DNA of 64,000 bases, taken from assembly GCF_007559005.1 (NCBI RefSeq), contig NZ_CP041763.1, positions 3,008,463-3,072,462 of the forward strand. Direction: 5' to 3'. The position numbers and the translations under genes were made by a program. Origin of the DNA: Gordonia zhaorongruii. GTDB lineage: Bacteria; Actinomycetota; Actinomycetes; Mycobacteriales; Mycobacteriaceae. The notes beneath the pieces were generated by a model that worked only from the letters and a program-made list of their open reading frames with translations, was not told the origin of the DNA and did not search any database. Every line of letters starts with the position of its first letter. The stretch's first letter is position 1. Positions 61,671 through 64,000 of this stretch are shown here, piece by piece.

Positions 61671-62881
61671 GCGGTCGTCCTTTCGTCTCGGGCCTTGCGC
61701 GCCCGGCCCACCGCGCGTTTCGCGATCGCCCAGCGATGCACTTCGGACGGTCCGTCGTAGATCCGGAAGGGCCGCAGTTCATTCGCGAGTCGAGCGAGCG
61801 GCAGGTCCTCGGAGACGCCGAGCCCGCCGCACATCTGGATCGCACGATCGGCGACCCTGGAGAACGCCTCGGCGCCGAAGGTCTTCGCGATCGAGGTCGC
61901 ATCCGATGCGTTCGACCCCTGATCCAGCTCCCAGCAGGCCCGGACGAGGAGCGAGCGCGCTGCCGCGAGGTCGATCTCGTTGTCGGCCACCATCTGCTGG
62001 ATCATGCCGAGATCGCCCAGCCGACCGCCGAAGCCCTGGCGTTCATCCACGTACCGCAGCGCCACCTCGTGGGCTCGCACCGCCGATCCCATCCAGCGCA
62101 TCACATGCGTCATCCGTGCGGGCCCGAGACGCACCTGGGCGTAGCGGTAGCCTTCATCGACCGCGCCGAGCACGTCCTCGTCTGGGACGAACACATCGGT
62201 GAACGTCATCTCGCAGTGTCCGCCGATCATCGACTTATCGACTGTGTGCACATGCCGGTCGATCGTGATGCCTGGTGCGGTGCCGGGGGCGAGGAACATC
62301 GTCGCGCCGCCTCGATCACCGGGGTCACCCGATGTCCGCGCCATGACGATGAAGAAGTCGGCGCCGTCGGCGCCGGTGATGAACCGCTTGCGGCCGTTGA
62401 TCCGCCAGCCGCCATCCACCCGTGCGGCGATCGTGCTCAGCGCGTTGGGGTCCGCACCTGCGCCTGGGGACGGCTCGGTCATCGCGAAGGCACTGCGCAC
62501 GTCACCCGCGGCGAGCGGCGCCAGGTACTCGTGACGCTGCCGGTCATCGGCCACGTGCGCCAGCATGTGGATGTTGCCTTCGTCGGGCGCGCCGATGTGC
62601 AGCGCGACGGGACCGAACGTCGACGCTCCTGCCGCTTCGAAGACCGGGACGCGGTCGGACATCGACAACCCGAGGCCCCCGAACTCCTCGGGCGCGTGCG
62701 GGGCGAAGATGCCCGCCTTCCTCGCCTCGGCATTCAACTCGCGGCGGCAGTCGTCACCGCCCGCAGCCGTGATGTCGCCCGCGAAGCGCTCTTCGACGGG
62801 GAGCACGTGCTCGGCAATGAACTTCGTGGTTGTGACGGCCAGTTCCGACACTTCCGGTCGATACGACAGGTCGATCGGCAT
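61667..62881 (-). CDS. Acyl-CoA dehydrogenase, ACAD10/11-like partner
   Basis: A 404-residue acyl-CoA dehydrogenase with the family signature AFAMTEPSPGAGADP, the FAD-contacting FITGADGADFF segment, QMCGGLGVSEDLP and the C-terminal IYDGPSEVHRW. The GPSEVHR pattern is that of the ACAD10/11-like subgroup. The ATG at 62881 follows GGGAGAG; an ATG four codons upstream has no ribosome site. A 20-bp perfect palindrome ends 18 bp upstream. Together with the overlapping kinase and SDR genes it forms a compact operon. Confidence 0.88.
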   Translation of the reverse strand: MPIDLSYRPEVSELAVTTTKFIAEHVLPVEERFAGDITAAGGDDCRRELNAEARKAGIFAPHAPEEFGGLGLSMSDRVPVFEAAGASTFGPVALHIGAPDEGNIHMLAHVADDRQRHEYLAPLAAGDVRSAFAMTEPSPGAGADPNALSTIAARVDGGWRINGRKRFITGADGADFFIVMARTSGDPGDRGGATMFLAPGTAPGITIDRHVHTVDKSMIGGHCEMTFTDVFVPDEDVLGAVDEGYRYAQVRLGPARMTHVMRWMGSAVRAHEVALRYVDERQGFGGRLGDLGMIQQMVADNEIDLAAARSLLVRACWELDQGSNASDATSIAKTFGAEAFSRVADRAIQMCGGLGVSEDLPLARLANELRPFRIYDGPSEVHRWAIAKRAVGRARKARDERTTA

Positions 62882-62899
62882 GATCTCTCCCATAGTCCC

Positions 62900-62919
62900 G
62901 ACCGAGCGATCGCTCGGTC
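62900..62919. promoter_or_regulatory. Perfect 20-bp palindromic operator
   Basis: GACCGAGCGATCGCTCGGTC, perfectly self-complementary, lies between the TetR gene (stop 62959) and the acyl-CoA dehydrogenase start (62881). It is a classic TetR operator position for repressing the dehydrogenase-kinase-SDR operon. Confidence 0.82.
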
Positions 62920-62958
62920 ACGCTTCACTCTCACATGCGGTGCATGTGACGTCAAGGG

Positions 62959-63585
62959 TCAGTCCGGAACGTACCCGACCACCGAGCGTGCGTATTCGAG
63001 GTTTCGCACGATGAGTTCATCCGGCCCGAGTTCGCCGTCCGCCCGATACCAGGTCGACACCCCGACACACAGGCTCGCGACCGCGCGCGCCGCCCCCTTC
63101 GGGTCGATGGTCGAGAACACCCCGCCGCCCACACCGGCGAGCACCACGCGATCGACCATCTTCTGCTGCCGGTCACGATGCCCGATGTAGGTTTCCCGGT
63201 AGTCCGCGTCCAGGCTGCGGATCTCGGTAGACCCCACGAACGCCTGTTCACGGCGATACATGTGGAACCTCAACAGCGACTCGACCACCGCGTCGAACTG
63301 CGTCAGCGGATCCGCGCCCGCCTCGTCGATCGCCTCCTCCGATCGCCGAAGCAGGTCGGTCATGGTCCGCTCGAGCAACCCCTGCAGCAGCGACTGCTTG
63401 GACGGGTAGTGGTGATACAGACCGGGAACCGAAAGTCCTGCCCGCGAAGCTATCTCGCGAACCGAGGTGCCGTGGTACCCGTGCTCGACGAATGCCGCGA
63501 GCGCCGCACGCAGTGGTGCGGGCAGATCGACCTCGCCGTAGTCGCGCCAGTTCGAACCGGCTGCCGTACGTGCACTGCCGGTCAC
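62959..63585 (-). CDS. TetR regulator of the dehydrogenase-kinase operon
   Basis: A 208-residue TetR protein: helix-turn-helix at about 35-65 (VREIASRAGLSVPGLYHHYPSK), then a helical domain ending in the TWYRADGELGPDEL segment seen in KstR2/FadR-type regulators of acyl-CoA metabolism. The GTG at 63585 overlaps the upstream TetR stop (GTGA). It is 77 bp upstream of the acyl-CoA dehydrogenase start, a gap that holds the 20-bp palindrome. Confidence 0.86.
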   Translation of the reverse strand: MTGSARTAAGSNWRDYGEVDLPAPLRAALAAFVEHGYHGTSVREIASRAGLSVPGLYHHYPSKQSLLQGLLERTMTDLLRRSEEAIDEAGADPLTQFDAVVESLLRFHMYRREQAFVGSTEIRSLDADYRETYIGHRDRQQKMVDRVVLAGVGGGVFSTIDPKGAARAVASLCVGVSTWYRADGELGPDELIVRNLEYARSVVGYVPD

Positions 63586-64000
63586 TGCACAGCCTCCGCA
63601 CCGCGAGGCTCGGGAAGCAGCATTCGCACGCACACCGAGATCAGCCGCTCACGGTCGAGCGCGAACCGACCCTCCGTCCAGGAAGCCAGGATCCGGCCGA
63701 GACCACCCACCTGGAAGTGGGCGGCCGCCATCGACTCCGCCCCATCGCCGACCCGCGCAACCTGAGTCGCGGTTTGCGAAGTGAGTACCGCGAAGAGCTG
63801 CAACGAATCGGCGCGACGTTCAGCGAGCACCGGACTGCGCAGCGTGTCCGAGAAGATCAGGCGCCCCTTTCGCGAGTCCGAGTCGATCACGTCGACGATC
63901 GCCTCGACCGCGGATGACACCTTGTCGTGCGCATCCGCACCCGACTCGAAAGCCGCGAGGGCCCGGTCGGCGATCTCGGTGATCACGCCGTCGTAGGTGG
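63582..64000 (-). CDS. TetR-family regulator, N-terminus beyond window
   Basis: The last 139 codons of a TetR-type ligand-binding domain. The frame stays open to the right edge (TYDGVITEIADRAL), so the DNA-binding domain lies outside. The segment VGGLGRILASWTEG is typical of the last helices. It overlaps the following TetR gene by 4 bp: two TetR genes in one transcript ahead of the operon. Confidence 0.72.
   Translation of the reverse strand, partial: TYDGVITEIADRALAAFESGADAHDKVSSAVEAIVDVIDSDSRKGRLIFSDTLRSPVLAERRADSLQLFAVLTSQTATQVARVGDGAESMAAAHFQVGGLGRILASWTEGRFALDRERLISVCVRMLLPEPRGAEAVQ

Overview
The window is a high-G+C actinobacterial chromosome segment from a mycolic-acid-containing lineage (Mycobacteriales). 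The markers are an AftD-type arabinofuranosyltransferase, a MmpL3-type trehalose monomycolate transporter, an LpqI-type lipoprotein, FabG4/HtdX, a DUF2613 mini-protein and a GTP-dependent PEP carboxykinase. An alkB-rubA-rubB-reductase-tetR alkane hydroxylase cluster, abundant beta-oxidation genes and many TetR regulators suggest a Gordonia-like hydrocarbon degrader. The genus is my inference. No rRNA, tRNA, CRISPR array, transposase or prophage gene was seen.

Layout. 1-6.1 kb: a truncated VanW-type cell-wall gene, then fadA2-like thiolase divergent from fabG4-htdX, and a TetR gene. Near-identical palindromes in front of the thiolase and the TetR gene suggest one regulon. 6.1-20.3 kb: cell-envelope assembly (lpqI, DUF2613, aftD, acyltransferase, DUF3068, flippase, a CitE-like lyase, a GT-C-like membrane protein, a GT4 glycosyltransferase and a methyltransferase), in the gene order I remember for M. 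tuberculosis Rv0243 down to Rv0224c with insertions. 20.4-25 kb: PfpI-like protein, an MmpS-like anchored protein and a MacB/FtsX-type ABC exporter. 25-36.4 kb: pckA, a three-gene set with EF-hand-like and degenerate P-loop proteins, then trmB-NYN-mmpL3 and two membrane proteins, resembling the Rv0211-Rv0204c block.

36.4-43.3 kb: a penicillin-binding-protein-like lipoprotein whose catalytic motifs look lost, a pirin, an M13 peptidase, an R2lox oxidase and an L,D-transpeptidase lipoprotein. 43.4-47.8 kb: a meta-cleavage-product-type hydrolase under a perfect KstR-type operator, convergent with the alk cluster. 47.9-53 kb: SGNH hydrolase, a lipoprotein, and fadB-fadA. 53.1-57.6 kb: a tandem-TetR (Mce3R-like) regulator overlapping a class III adenylate cyclase, then a DrrAB-like ABC exporter and a DUF6328 protein. 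57.6-64 kb: a ROK-type regulator, a histidine phosphatase, and a tightly overlapping acyl-CoA dehydrogenase / APH-type kinase / SDR operon with a perfect 20-bp palindrome at its promoter and two TetR genes upstream, the last truncated by the window edge.

The genes group into three linked themes: envelope (arabinogalactan, mycolate export, peptidoglycan crosslinking), uptake and oxidation of alkanes, fatty acids and possibly sterols, and lipid-responsive TetR control. The least explained items are the in-frame repeat insertion in aftD, a pair of ~77-nt structured elements, the pseudo-PBP, the kinase-dehydrogenase operon (possibly a split ACAD10/11-type hydroxyacid pathway) and the three-gene EF-hand/P-loop set beside trmB.
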